In this document: piece by piece, positions 1-9,083 of the stretch | How positions within the stretch are numbered: position 1 is the first letter of the stretch | How the letters are laid out: the number at the start of each line of letters is the position of its first letter | Source: CAZAPO01 sp044841755 | GTDB lineage: Bacteria > Bacteroidota > Bacteroidia > Flavobacteriales > Flavobacteriaceae | Length of the DNA: 64,000 nt | Reading direction: 5' to 3' | NCBI GenBank assembly: GCA_044841755.1 | Contig: JAXOFM010000001.1 | Span: forward strand, 62,001 to 126,000 | The notes under the pieces: model-generated | Seen by the model: only the letters and a program-made list of their open reading frames with translations | The model's database searches: none | Told to the model about the DNA's origin: nothing | Made by a program: the position numbers and the translations under genes

Positions 1-332
1 GGAAATTTACTTTAGGTGAAAACATTGGTGATCTTGGTGGTGTGCTTGGAGCTTATGATGGATTGCAACTTCATTTTGAGGAGAACGGAAGACCGGACAA
101 CATTGATGGTTTCACTCCAGAACAACGTTTCTTTATGTCTTGGGCAACCGTTTGGAGAACATTAATTAGAGAAGATGCTTTAAGAACACGAATTAAAACA
201 GATCCACACTCTCCAGGGTATAACAGAGCAATTCAACCACTTAAAAACATTGATGCTTTTTATGAAACTTTCGATATTAAAGAAGGAGATGCCATGTGGC
301 TAGCTCCAGAAAAAAGAGTTAGAATTTGGTAA
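1..332 (+). CDS. M13 family metallopeptidase, C-terminal end (partial)
   Basis: The reading frame is open from the first base (codon phase at position 3) and stops at 332, so the gene begins before the window. The first residues read TLGENIGDLGGVLGAYDGL, which is the ENIxDxGG zinc-binding signature of neprilysin/PepO (M13) peptidases, where the glutamate is the third zinc ligand. The tail has the family's closing pattern: RTxPHSPxxxR-like (TDPHSPGYNRA) and a final aromatic residue; M13 enzymes usually end in a CxVW-type motif, here it is RVRIW. Known members are exported zinc endopeptidases that cut short peptides. The HExxH motif lies outside the window and cannot be checked. Confidence 0.9.
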   Translation, partial: KFTLGENIGDLGGVLGAYDGLQLHFEENGRPDNIDGFTPEQRFFMSWATVWRTLIREDALRTRIKTDPHSPGYNRAIQPLKNIDAFYETFDIKEGDAMWLAPEKRVRIW

Positions 333-350
333 TTAACTAAAATTACACAT

Positions 351-383
351 AAAAAAAGGCTGCAATTTTTGCAGCCTTTTTTT
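351..383. terminator. Bidirectional intrinsic terminator
   Basis: A tight hairpin (AAGGCTGCAA / TTGCAGCCTT) is flanked by an A-run on the left and a T-run on the right, so it can end transcripts from both sides. It lies between the convergent M13 peptidase gene and the TPR-type gene. Confidence 0.85.
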
Positions 384-400
384 TATATGATAATTATTAA

Positions 401-1102
401 TTAGTCATTTTTTTGCGGTTGTGGCTGTGTCTTTCTAGATTCTAATGCTTGTCGACTTAAAGTCGCCAAATTAAAGTTAGGGGCAATTTGTATAGCCTCA
501 TTTAAGATAGCTATTGCTCCATCAATATCTTGTTCATTCTCTCTAAACTTTAAGATGCCTTTCAAATAAGTAAAGCCTGCTTTTAAAGATACTTGATATG
601 GTGTTTGCGTTTCATAATAGGCTCTCATCTCATCATCCTTTGCATTTGCCATTCCGTAAGTAATATTTACCATCGCTCCAGTAAGGTCATTTAATTGAAT
701 CTTTAAATCTGCTAATTCATAGGCTAACATTGCAGTTGGTTTTCTTTTAAATAATTCATCAAAATGCTCGACAGCAAGTTGTGGCTGATTTACGGCCTTT
801 AAGCAAATTGCTTTCACTTCAACAGCCATATCAGAATCATTTGCCTTTTTTTCGTACCCTATGGTATTAAGAGCTTGATTATGATTTCCTGCATTCATGT
901 ATAAAGCAGCCAATGTATCTAATCTAGCTTCATTAGGTTCTAAAACATGTAGGTGCGTTAGTGCATTAATAACACCTTGCATATCACCCTGTGTTTGCAT
1001 TTGCTTATAATAAGCTTTGTAATGGTTTAATAAATCTGCATTTGTTTGCGCTGTAACATTAAATGCTACAACCATCGTCATAATTCCAAGTAATTTTTTC
1101 AT
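401..1102 (-). CDS. Exported TPR-like tetratricopeptide protein
   Basis: An open frame extends to 1135, but the better start is the ATG at 1102: it begins MKKLLGIMTMVVAFNVTAQ, a clean Sec signal peptide ending at an AQ-type cleavage site, giving 233 residues. The mature part is helical and reads as degenerate tetratricopeptide repeats (for example a repeat-like segment LDTLAALYMNAGNHNQALN and the closing AIAILNEAIQIAPNFNLA). Such proteins act as periplasmic scaffolds; no enzymatic motif is visible. The gene is 68 bases downstream of the M28 peptidase stop on the same strand, so co-transcription is possible. The specific role is not known. Confidence 0.7.
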   Translation of the reverse strand: MKKLLGIMTMVVAFNVTAQTNADLLNHYKAYYKQMQTQGDMQGVINALTHLHVLEPNEARLDTLAALYMNAGNHNQALNTIGYEKKANDSDMAVEVKAICLKAVNQPQLAVEHFDELFKRKPTAMLAYELADLKIQLNDLTGAMVNITYGMANAKDDEMRAYYETQTPYQVSLKAGFTYLKGILKFRENEQDIDGAIAILNEAIQIAPNFNLATLSRQALESRKTQPQPQKND

Positions 1103-1170
1103 CGCTTCACTATTTAAGGGTTCAAAACTAAACAATTAAGTGAAACAATTGTAATGCCAAAAACTAAATT

Positions 1171-3465
1171 TTAGTTAATGTCAATAATTTTTGAAATTAT
1201 TACCGCATCGTTAAGGACAAAAGGTTTAGGTATCATCTCTTTTGTTCGCTCCGGAATTGTAAACAACTCGTTAGTTAAGAGATCGAATGAAGATTCATAA
1301 AGTTTCAATTTGGTCTTCTGTTCTTTTGGAACACTAATCTTAATATGTAAAGAATCATTATCTGAAACAAAATGTGTAAATAAACGATTCCTTCTTCTAG
1401 GTTCAAAAGCATAACCCTCTTCTGTTTGTTTATAAGCAGCAATTCCATTAACCTCAAAATCTTTAAACCTACTTAACGAATCAGTAAATATATCAAACCT
1501 GTTAACAGGTCTTTGTTGCTTTATTATAAATGATACATTTCTAAACTCACCAACTACGGTATCATTTAACACCATAACTAATGGCTCTAACAATGGTTTT
1601 AAAGGTGCTTCGCTTTGATATGAAAAACCAGAGTTGTATTTACTTCTAAAAATGTTTTGTTCTGCTTGGGCTTCCCGTGAGTTTTCATCAATAAAATTCT
1701 CTGTCCAAGCATCTAAAACCTTATCATAAGTAGCCCAAATAGCTTTGTTTTTATTTGCATCTAGAACATAGACCAAGCTATTTGGCTTAGGACTATCCTG
1801 ATCAAATCCTGAATTAAAATGGGCAGAAATTAACAATACAAGTGCTATAAGGAGTATAAAATTTCCCCACCGCTTTTTATGCTTCAAGAAACCTAAAACT
1901 GGAAGCAACATACCAAACATCAACGATCCTAAAATTCCCACAATAAAAAGCGTCTTTAATCCTAATCCAACGGGTAACATTTTTACAAATGGCGAAAAAA
2001 TGAGCAATAATGGAAAGCATAAAATTGCCATTAAAACAAGATTAGGGCTTTCTTGCCTAATCATTACAAACAAGGATACTAATACAAAGAAAACCGGGAT
2101 AATAAAGAAACTAGCTCCTTTTAGATACAATCCTGACAGTGCACTTATTACTAACCAAATTGTAATAGGAGCGATTAAGGCATTAGCTTTCTTTTCAAAT
2201 TTTACTTTATGATAAATCAAGAAATTTAACCCTATCGTGAGAAAAACAAATGCCGAAATGTATGTGTAACCATTATAAGTAAAACCATGAAGCATATCTT
2301 CGTAATGAGGATACGTCCACTTTAGAATATTCCATAATAACATACATACAATTGCAGTAATTATAACAGCACCTACAAACGGGAGAAATCCTTTTAAGGC
2401 TTCCTTAAATGTTATACTTTGATTTTTCTTTCCATACCATAAAAGCGAAATAAACAACATTAAAGCGACGACAAACATTGGCCAAATCCATGAGAAAGGA
2501 TACATGACCATTTTTAAAACAGGAACATTAAAATAGATATAGTCTTCATCTGTTTTCAGGTTACTTAAATCTGCATTGGCAAAATATGTAAGCAAAGGCA
2601 TTAAATAAGATCCTTGATGTTCTAAAGTATTTCTATCGAGCCTTTCGTAATTATCCATATAGGTATGATAATCGTAATGGTCATCAATAAATGCAAAATT
2701 GAACCCTTCAATATTACCATCTTCTCTAAAAACTGTTAGATCTGTATCGTTGGGAAGCATTTTGTAAATACTGTATGCTAACGAGTTAGCCACAGGGTAT
2801 TCTGTATTCGCAGCCACAAAACCCTTCATTAAATTTGCATTACCAGCATTAGTTTCCATGAGCATATAACTTGGGCCTCCACTTCCTCTAGCTTCAAAAT
2901 TTAAAACGAGCCCAATATCTTTAGCCCAAGAATGTTTATTTGTAAAAGTATCCGCACCATTTAAACCTAACTCCTCGGCATCTGTAATTACAATAATAAT
3001 ATCATTTTTTGGTTGTTCACCCTTACTTAAATACGCCCTTATACCTTCTAATATCGTCACCACACCAGAACCTGCATCACTAGCTCCTAGGGAGGCTTGT
3101 GGTGCACTATCATAATGTGTTAAAAGTAAGAGTGCTTTTGAATTATTGGTTCCTTCAATTTTCGAAATGATATTTTTTGGTTTAGAAAGGTTGCCATAAT
3201 CGCGCATTGAAAATGCTTCCTGAATCTCAACATTTAATCCTAAGTTTTCTAACTGAGAAGCTATATAATTTCTGACACGATCATGTTCTTCGCTACCAAC
3301 ATAATGAGGAGCCTTAGAAATTTCGTTTAAATGCACTAAAGCTCTTTCGGTAGAAAAAGAATTTTCATCCGCATTCATTCTTGTAAAATCACTAGGCATT
3401 AAAGCAGAAAAACTCCAATAAACTGCAGCTATTAATAGTAGTAAAGCAATGGCTTTTTTTATCAT
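1171..3465 (-). CDS. Membrane-anchored M28 family zinc aminopeptidase
   Basis: 764 residues. A first hydrophobic helix (residues 4-22) anchors an extracytoplasmic M28 peptidase domain. Likely zinc and catalytic residues are visible: His117 in THYDS, Asp130 in ASDAGSG, Glu164-Glu165 in DAEELGLNGA, and the late His267 in HYDYHTYMDN. After about residue 320 come roughly eight hydrophobic helices, then a soluble C-terminal domain of about 200 residues. This architecture matches the FXNA/ERMP1-like branch of M28 rather than the short secreted aminopeptidases. The family removes N-terminal amino acids from peptides; the natural substrate is unknown. It is divergent from the CBS-domain gene at 3570. 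Confidence 0.88.
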   Translation of the reverse strand: MIKKAIALLLLIAAVYWSFSALMPSDFTRMNADENSFSTERALVHLNEISKAPHYVGSEEHDRVRNYIASQLENLGLNVEIQEAFSMRDYGNLSKPKNIISKIEGTNNSKALLLLTHYDSAPQASLGASDAGSGVVTILEGIRAYLSKGEQPKNDIIIVITDAEELGLNGADTFTNKHSWAKDIGLVLNFEARGSGGPSYMLMETNAGNANLMKGFVAANTEYPVANSLAYSIYKMLPNDTDLTVFREDGNIEGFNFAFIDDHYDYHTYMDNYERLDRNTLEHQGSYLMPLLTYFANADLSNLKTDEDYIYFNVPVLKMVMYPFSWIWPMFVVALMLFISLLWYGKKNQSITFKEALKGFLPFVGAVIITAIVCMLLWNILKWTYPHYEDMLHGFTYNGYTYISAFVFLTIGLNFLIYHKVKFEKKANALIAPITIWLVISALSGLYLKGASFFIIPVFFVLVSLFVMIRQESPNLVLMAILCFPLLLIFSPFVKMLPVGLGLKTLFIVGILGSLMFGMLLPVLGFLKHKKRWGNFILLIALVLLISAHFNSGFDQDSPKPNSLVYVLDANKNKAIWATYDKVLDAWTENFIDENSREAQAEQNIFRSKYNSGFSYQSEAPLKPLLEPLVMVLNDTVVGEFRNVSFIIKQQRPVNRFDIFTDSLSRFKDFEVNGIAAYKQTEEGYAFEPRRRNRLFTHFVSDNDSLHIKISVPKEQKTKLKLYESSFDLLTNELFTIPERTKEMIPKPFVLNDAVIISKIIDIN

Positions 3466-3511
3466 TTTCTATATAAGTTTTCTTAGTTTCCAGATACGTA
3501 AAAGAGATACG

Positions 3512-3544
3512 TTTGGTTAAAATAATTAAAATTAACTAACTTTA
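3512..3544 (+). promoter_or_regulatory. Candidate promoter for the CBS-domain gene
   Basis: TTTG at 3512-3515, 21 bases, then TAACTTTA at 3537-3544, one base off the Bacteroidota -7 box TAnnTTTG. It would start a transcript about 20 bases before the ATG at 3570. Confidence 0.4.
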
Positions 3545-3569
3545 AAGGGCAACGTTAAACTAAATAACT

Positions 3570-4034
3570 ATGGGAATTAAAAGTTTTCAAGGCTCCAGAC
3601 GCATGCAAAAGAGTAAAGCTAGCTCTCCTATTAAGGTGAAGGATTACATGACAACAAACCTCATTACTTTTAAACCAGAACAGTCGGTTGAAGATGTTAT
3701 TGAAACCCTAATTAAAAATAGAATTTCGGGTGGACCAGTGGTTAATAGCAAAAATGAATTGATAGGCATTATTAGTGAAGGAGACTGCATTAAACAGATA
3801 AGTGACAGTCGTTATTATAACATGCCAATTGCGCATCGAACGATCGAGCAATGTATGGCGAAGGATGTTGATACCATTGATGGTGAAATGAATGTCTTTG
3901 ACGCCGCAAACAAGTTCATAAATGCAAAACGCAGACGATTTCCAATTGTCGAAAATGGTAAATTAGTAGGGCAAATAAGCCAAAAAGATATTTTAAAAGC
4001 GGCGCTTCAGCTTAAAGGGCAGAACTGGAAGTAA
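3570..4034 (+). CDS. CBS-domain pair protein
   Basis: 154 residues. After a short basic N-terminus come two CBS motifs: residues about 25-75 (KVKDYMTTNLITFKPEQSVEDVIETLIKNRISGGPVVN then ELIGIISEGDCIKQ) and about 90-150 (CMAKDVDTIDGEMNVFDAANKF then RFPIVENGKLVGQISQKDILKA). A CBS pair forms a Bateman module that usually binds adenine nucleotides and senses energy state; no effector domain is attached, so its partner is unknown. The gene is convergent with the coiled-coil gene, with only 5 bases between the stops and no terminator visible. Confidence 0.88.
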   Translation: MGIKSFQGSRRMQKSKASSPIKVKDYMTTNLITFKPEQSVEDVIETLIKNRISGGPVVNSKNELIGIISEGDCIKQISDSRYYNMPIAHRTIEQCMAKDVDTIDGEMNVFDAANKFINAKRRRFPIVENGKLVGQISQKDILKAALQLKGQNWK

Positions 4035-4039
4035 GTCTA

Positions 4040-6667
4040 TTATTTACATTGTATTCTTATCGCTTGCTCCAAAGCTTTCTTAGCTATGGAGGCTTGAGAA
4101 TCGGTCATATCTTCTATGGCCTCGGTTAACTCATTTCCACCAATAGCCACCGAAACCGGGAAAGACGTTAAATTGGCACATTCTTCCCATAATCTAATAT
4201 AACCTTCAACATGAATAGCCACACCTTCAAGTCTATCTCGACCAGAAATGGCCTCTTTTAAAGCTTTCATCAATTTGCAGGTACAATCGGGGATTTCTTT
4301 CGCGGCGAGCAATCCTGCTATGATTGTTCCTAATTTTGTATCACCAGTTGCCTCATCAAGCAGACTAAGTCCCATACCTTCAAGTAAATCCTGAAAAGCT
4401 TCATCTCCAGCATCTTCTGCTTGAGCCTTTTTTACCAATCGCTTTATTTTATCGTCTTCTTTCTTCTGTTTTTTTCGCTCTCTTTCGCGCTTATCTCTAG
4501 CAGCTTTTGCTTTAGCCGCTTGCTCCGCTTCAGCTTGTGCTATTTTTCGCTGTTTCTCCTGCTCCTCCAACTGTTTTTTTCGCTTCGCCTCTTCTAAAGC
4601 GCTTATCTTATTTTTTAGATCTTCATATTCTTTATCCAGATCCTCCATTTCTTTTGAGGAGTCCTCTACTTTATCGCCAAAATCATCCTCTATTCCCTTT
4701 TTCTTTTTAAGCAATTCATCAAAGCCTTTCCAGAATCTTTCAAACTCTTCAAGTGTTTTAGGACAATATTCACTTACCTTATCTACATCTTCCTTAGTGC
4801 AGTAATCGGGGTTTTGTGCGCACCAACGCCGCAGTCTTGCCAATACCCTTCTTAATTCCTCACAAACTGACCCTAACTCCGCCTCTATGGCCAACGCAAG
4901 ATCTGAATTTGATTTTGCCTCCTTAGCTTTTTCAAGCATTGCCTCAAGTTTCTTACAATCTTCCTTTGCATCTTCTATCTGGTCCGGTATTTCCTCTATC
5001 TTCTTACGTGTTTTAGTATATGCCTTACGTTTTTTATTAAGTTCTTTCTTAAGGTCTTCAATGAATTCACTTTCATCATCAATTCTTTCTTTATCATACT
5101 TATACATTCCGCTTCTGTCTTCAGAAATGCTAACCGACCCATCTTCATTAAATTCGTATTTCAGTTCAATATTATAATCTTCCAAAATCCCTTTTAAATA
5201 TTCGAGCGATTTAATTAGTTCTTCTTCATCAGTATTCAGTTGTTCTTTTAGTTTTTCTTCATGTTCTTCAAGCTCTTTTACACGATCCTCGCAAGCTTCA
5301 ACTCTTTTTTGTGCATCATCAACCGCCTTTTGTAAGGCAGTAGCATCAACATTATTAGGTATTTTTTCTTTTACTTTTAATAACGAATCTACAATCTTTT
5401 TAAGCTTGTCTTTATATGTTTTAGGAACGCTGTCTAATACTTTATCAATAGCTACTAATTGGTTATATCGTTCCTCGGCTTCTTTTTTACGTTTCTTTAC
5501 TTTTTCATAAGCTTCATTGTTCTTTTCAACTTCTTCTTCCAGTTCAGCAATATCATCATCCATACTACCTAAAATGGTATACACCAAGCGCTCATTATAT
5601 GCAATCACACTTGGCTCGACATTACTTTGTGGCTCTTGATTTATATACTCATTATATGGTAATCCGCCCAGTTCTTCACAGGATTCCGGACTAATTAAAT
5701 AGGAGTAATCATCGATAATACAATGGCAAAGTGGCGAGTCTTCAATTGGTTCTTCGGTTTCTTCTGGAGGCGCAATATTTGCTGATATAGAAAAACCTCC
5801 GTTAGCAATAGCCTCAACATTCTTGGCAATTTGAAAAGTTCCTGATACTGCATCTTCCGGTTTAATGACTATTCGTTGCTCATTACCTCCTTCCAGCGTA
5901 ATGTTTTTAGGTGATGAATTTGTAATGGTAAATGTTACGGCCTCTTCTAATCCATCCAATCCATTTACTTCAATATTAAGTTTTGTTTGTTGTCCTCTCA
6001 ACAAATTCAGCCTATCCGCAGACAAATTAAGTTTCAAAACATTGATCTCCTTCTCTAGAATAACCTCATCAACTATCAATTGAACATTAGTATTACCTAT
6101 AACATTTTCAGGAACTTCTATATATAGTTGATCTTCCGAAACTGCCACAATAGGAGACTCATCACCATTAATAAGAACTCTTTTATTAGGCAAAAGCCCA
6201 TCACTTCCAATTCCTATTTTTGCAATATTTCCAGCCACGATATATGTTGGAAAACATGCATTCTGACATGCATTTACTTTAGATTCGATTGGAAGTGAAA
6301 CACCGTCCAACAATTTATTGTCAAGTAATAAGCTCAACTGGTTTTGCCCAGGATTAAGACCTTGAAGTGAAAAGGTTTCTTGACGTAAAAGAAACATATG
6401 ATCTCCGATTTGTAAACTGTGCTCTTTTAGTTGTTGGAGATTCCTCTGTTCTTGTCTCTGATTGTTTCCTAATGGCTCTAGCTTAACCGTAAAAGAAATT
6501 GTTTGTCTCAAGGACCCTAAAGGAAAGTAAGTTTTTATGCTACCAAATTTTGTAACAAAGGTGGCGACTGCAAGATTATCATAAATATATGGATCAACTT
6601 TTTCCTGAGTATAGATTGATGATATACTTTGAAAAAAAATAAATGCTATAAAGAGTTTTTTTAGCAT
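4040..6667 (-). CDS. Large exported coiled-coil protein of unknown function
   Basis: 875 residues, not recognised as a known family. The N-terminus MLKKLFIAFIFFQSISSIYTQE is a Sec signal peptide. Residues about 25-320 look beta-rich and Ig-like. A small cysteine-containing segment (SPLCHCIIDDYSYLISPESC) follows. From about 370 to 770 there is a long, highly charged Glu/Lys-rich helical region with heptad character, including an EEQEKQRKIAQAEAEQAAKA stretch. The C-terminal 100 residues are a compact helical domain with a CTCKLMKAL pair and a final IQCK. It could be a cell-surface or extracellular rod-like protein; this is inference from architecture only. The convergent CBS gene ends 5 bases away. 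Confidence 0.75.
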   Translation of the reverse strand: MLKKLFIAFIFFQSISSIYTQEKVDPYIYDNLAVATFVTKFGSIKTYFPLGSLRQTISFTVKLEPLGNNQRQEQRNLQQLKEHSLQIGDHMFLLRQETFSLQGLNPGQNQLSLLLDNKLLDGVSLPIESKVNACQNACFPTYIVAGNIAKIGIGSDGLLPNKRVLINGDESPIVAVSEDQLYIEVPENVIGNTNVQLIVDEVILEKEINVLKLNLSADRLNLLRGQQTKLNIEVNGLDGLEEAVTFTITNSSPKNITLEGGNEQRIVIKPEDAVSGTFQIAKNVEAIANGGFSISANIAPPEETEEPIEDSPLCHCIIDDYSYLISPESCEELGGLPYNEYINQEPQSNVEPSVIAYNERLVYTILGSMDDDIAELEEEVEKNNEAYEKVKKRKKEAEERYNQLVAIDKVLDSVPKTYKDKLKKIVDSLLKVKEKIPNNVDATALQKAVDDAQKRVEACEDRVKELEEHEEKLKEQLNTDEEELIKSLEYLKGILEDYNIELKYEFNEDGSVSISEDRSGMYKYDKERIDDESEFIEDLKKELNKKRKAYTKTRKKIEEIPDQIEDAKEDCKKLEAMLEKAKEAKSNSDLALAIEAELGSVCEELRRVLARLRRWCAQNPDYCTKEDVDKVSEYCPKTLEEFERFWKGFDELLKKKKGIEDDFGDKVEDSSKEMEDLDKEYEDLKNKISALEEAKRKKQLEEQEKQRKIAQAEAEQAAKAKAARDKRERERKKQKKEDDKIKRLVKKAQAEDAGDEAFQDLLEGMGLSLLDEATGDTKLGTIIAGLLAAKEIPDCTCKLMKALKEAISGRDRLEGVAIHVEGYIRLWEECANLTSFPVSVAIGGNELTEAIEDMTDSQASIAKKALEQAIRIQCK

Positions 6668-6716
6668 AATCCAAGATTATTGCCAATGCCCTTCTAAGAT
6701 ACGAAAAAATAAACCG

Positions 6717-7067
6717 CTAATTATCGCGCTTAACCAATGCAAAATAATCATTCTCTAACGGTAAGTAGCCCTGATCATAAACAAAGTAATAGGTTGCTCC
6801 AGCCTTTGTAGTATATACACTTGTTATATAATTAAAATCAAAGCCTTTTTCTATCAATCTTGCTCTGGATGTTTTTGTTTTTTGGTCGGGATTTAACTCC
6901 TCCAAAATTCTATAGTTTTTACGCAACCTGTTATTCACATTTCTAATAAGGTTCTTACTATCCTTATTTACACGATTATTATGCGCATTTCTACAGCCAT
7001 CACTACAAAACTTCTTGTCTATACGACCTACTATTTTTGCTCCACACTCAGGACATTTCTTTTGCAT
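6717..7067 (-). CDS. Small zinc-ribbon protein
   Basis: 116 residues. The N-terminus carries a treble-clef/zinc-ribbon: CPECGAK (Cys5, Cys8) and KFCSDGCRNAHNNR (a second Cys pair with CRNAHNN), similar to the FCSDxCRxAxHR motif of DUF2116 proteins. The rest is basic and helical, then a beta segment (ATYYFVYDQGYL). The start overlaps the end of the upstream GNAT gene by 20 bases, indicating translational coupling. Likely nucleic-acid or protein binding; no enzyme motif seen. Confidence 0.75.
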   Translation of the reverse strand: MQKKCPECGAKIVGRIDKKFCSDGCRNAHNNRVNKDSKNLIRNVNNRLRKNYRILEELNPDQKTKTSRARLIEKGFDFNYITSVYTTKAGATYYFVYDQGYLPLENDYFALVKRDN

Positions 7068-7596
7068 AATCTTCTCTATTTAATTCGTACCAATTACAAG
7101 GAATATCTTTGTATGTAAACTCATTACAAAACCTTAATCCTATCTTTTTTAAGATCTTGTTAGATCCTATATTATCTTGTTCTGCTGCTCCTACAATAGT
7201 TTGTAAATTCATGGTTTCAAAACCGTACTTTAGAGTAGCTATTGCAGATTCGGTAGCATAACCTTGGCCCCAATACCTTGGGATGAATCTATAACCAATA
7301 TCATAAAAATTAACCTTCCCATTTAGCTCTTCTCCTTTCATATTGAGTTTGAAACCACTCCAACCTGTAAAATCTCCAGAAGCTTTTTCTATCACGGCCC
7401 AACGACCAATTCCTCTTTCAGCATATTGCTGCCTTATAAAAGAAATTGCTTTACTAGCCTCCTCTTTCGTTTTTATTGGGTTATTCCCTAAATATTTATG
7501 TACTTCTGGATCTGAATCTAATTCGAACATTCCATCGACATCTATGGGCAATATCTCCCTTAAAATAAGTCTTTCTGTTTCTACAAATACCTTCAT
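7048..7596 (-). CDS. RimJ/RimL-type GNAT N-acetyltransferase
   Basis: 182 residues. It has the RimJ/RimL layout: TERLILREILPIDVDGMFELDSDPEVHKYLG at the start, the acetyl-CoA-binding segment GYRFIPRYWGQGYATESAIATLKYGF at about residues 105-130, and the closing NIGSNKILKKIGLRF. The family acetylates protein N-termini or small amines using acetyl-CoA; the substrate cannot be told here. The gene sits 1 base after the ureohydrolase gene and overlaps the zinc-ribbon gene, so the three form one minus-strand operon. Confidence 0.85.
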   Translation of the reverse strand: MKVFVETERLILREILPIDVDGMFELDSDPEVHKYLGNNPIKTKEEASKAISFIRQQYAERGIGRWAVIEKASGDFTGWSGFKLNMKGEELNGKVNFYDIGYRFIPRYWGQGYATESAIATLKYGFETMNLQTIVGAAEQDNIGSNKILKKIGLRFCNEFTYKDIPCNWYELNREDYAKEMS

Positions 7597-7597
7597 A

Positions 7598-8392
7598 TTA
7601 GTCTAACATTTTATGCGCGATTTCTTTAAATAACTTATAAGCTACCATGGCAGTAGCATCATTTAAATCCCTTGTTGGATTTAGTTCAACAATATCTGCA
7701 CCCACAACTGGCACATTGATTTGCTGAATAATTGAAATAAGTTGCCTTGTGCTCATCCCTCCAGGTTCGTGATGCGAAATTCCTGGAGCAAAAGCTGGGT
7801 CTAACACATCAATATCAAGAGAGATATAAAGTGGCCCTTCTAACTCCGAAATAAAATCAAAACTAAAATCTTTCATTTCTACAATTCTTACTCCAAATTT
7901 ATCAGCTTGTTCTTGTTGGTGTGTATTTAAAGTTCTGACTCCAACTTGCGTTAATGAACCAAGAATATTCTTCTCCATCAATCTCGCGAATGGTGATGCA
8001 TGAGAAAACCGATTTCCCTCAAAATCATCGTACAAATCGGCATGTGCATCAAGGTGCAACACATGTAGCTTTTGATATTTCTGAGCATATGCTTCGATTA
8101 AAGGAAAAGAAACCGAATGATCTCCTCCCAGGCTAATTATTTTATCATCTGATAATAACTTTTGCGCAATTGTTGTTTTGATCTTTTCATAAACTAATTC
8201 CCTACTTAAACCACTAAAATCAATATCGCCTAAATCATGATAACTTTCACCTTCCAGTATTTCGATCCCAAATTCTGAAAACCTATTTGCAGAACCTCCA
8301 GCATCCATCTGCCGGATTTTAGGAGGAGCCAATGCTGAACCTTTTGCAAAGCTAGAATTCTCATCATATGGAACTCCAATAAGTATGATCAT
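7598..8392 (-). CDS. Agmatinase/arginase-family ureohydrolase
   Basis: 264 residues. The binuclear manganese site is intact: GGDHSVSFP (His), DAHADLYDDFEGNRFSHAS (Asp, His, Asp) and SLDIDVLDPAFAPG (Asp, Asp). The family hydrolyses guanidino compounds (arginine, agmatine, formiminoglutamate and others) to urea or formamide plus an amine. Overall sequence pattern, with the closing VVGADIVELNPTRD, fits the agmatinase (SpeB) side, making putrescine synthesis the likely role, but substrate assignment from sequence is not safe. It is 2 bases from the DinB-like gene upstream. Confidence 0.85.
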   Translation of the reverse strand: MIILIGVPYDENSSFAKGSALAPPKIRQMDAGGSANRFSEFGIEILEGESYHDLGDIDFSGLSRELVYEKIKTTIAQKLLSDDKIISLGGDHSVSFPLIEAYAQKYQKLHVLHLDAHADLYDDFEGNRFSHASPFARLMEKNILGSLTQVGVRTLNTHQQEQADKFGVRIVEMKDFSFDFISELEGPLYISLDIDVLDPAFAPGISHHEPGGMSTRQLISIIQQINVPVVGADIVELNPTRDLNDATAMVAYKLFKEIAHKMLD

Positions 8393-8394
8393 AA

Positions 8395-8919
8395 TTATTT
8401 ATTTAAAATTGAAATATATTTCGTCCATGGACCAACCTCTTCTTTATATTGTTTGGCCATGACTCGAGCTATTTGTGATATGTGTCCTAAATCATGAGTA
8501 ACCCAAGTTGCAAGTAAATTTCGTAAAGTAATCTCACCCAATTCTGGATGAATTGCTCTTCTTTCAAAATCACTTTCTTGAATATTAAAGGATTTCAAAA
8601 GGGCAATATTTTGAGCTCTTAATTCATCAAATTCATTTAACAATTGCACCAGCTTTTTGTCCTTTGATTCATCAAACTGAGCAAACCTATCAAACGGAGT
8701 AAATGTTTTAATTTCTCCGTCGCTCATTATTAGTTGTAATCGTTCTGCCCAATCTGTTTTTTCACCGTGAATTAGGTGGCCAACAATATGAAAAGCACTC
8801 CATGTTTCTTCACCTTCATTACATATGGTCCAATCTTCCGATAAACTTCCTAAATATATTTTTAGAATTTCTGGAGTACGCTCTAAAATCTCTAAAGCCT
8901 TGACAACATTGAATTTCAT
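8395..8919 (-). CDS. DinB-like four-helix metal-binding protein
   Basis: 174 residues. The DinB/YfiT-like four-helix bundle is recognisable: ILERTPEILKIYLGSLSEDW, the first metal histidine in AFHIVGHLIHGEKTDW, and the C-terminal pair in TWVTHDLGHISQIARVM. Members bind a divalent metal through three histidines; several are thiol-dependent S-transferases, but most remain unassigned. It is the first gene of the minus-strand operon ending in the zinc-ribbon gene. The upstream region holds the 10-bp tandem repeat. Confidence 0.85.
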   Translation of the reverse strand: MKFNVVKALEILERTPEILKIYLGSLSEDWTICNEGEETWSAFHIVGHLIHGEKTDWAERLQLIMSDGEIKTFTPFDRFAQFDESKDKKLVQLLNEFDELRAQNIALLKSFNIQESDFERRAIHPELGEITLRNLLATWVTHDLGHISQIARVMAKQYKEEVGPWTKYISILNK

Positions 8920-8948
8920 GTGCTAAATATACAAATTAATTATTCATT

Positions 8949-8978
8949 TACAAACGACTACAAACGTTTACAAACGAT
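8949..8978. repeat. Three tandem 10-bp repeats (TACAAACGnn)
   Basis: TACAAACG begins at 8949, 8959 and 8969, exactly 10 bases apart, so the copies face the same side of the helix. A weaker copy, TAACAACCG, starts at 8989, again in register. The array lies between the DinB-like gene (starts 8919, minus) and ssb (starts 9084, plus) and could be a protein-binding array. Confidence 0.8.
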
Positions 8979-9083
8979 AATAAATGAGTAACAACCGAAT
9001 ATTACTTGCAAGTCTTCTCATCTTTGTCATGTCGAACAAAGTGTTTGATAGCATTAACTGTTTAACCTTAAAAAATTTAAATT

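Noticed and set aside
4887..5177. A serine-rich 96-codon plus-strand frame inside the coiled-coil gene
   Set aside because: It is the antisense reading of Glu/Lys-rich codons of the coiled-coil gene, which gives Ser/Phe/Leu-rich shadows.
8949..8978. The 10-bp repeats as a CRISPR array
   Set aside because: Units of 10 bases without 30-base spacers and no cas gene nearby; they fit a binding array or a short tandem repeat.
9020..9045. CTTTGT / ACAAAG inverted repeat before ssb, possibly a remnant of a dispersed palindromic element
   Set aside because: The arms are only 6 bases and no second copy was seen in the window, so it is not listed as a feature.
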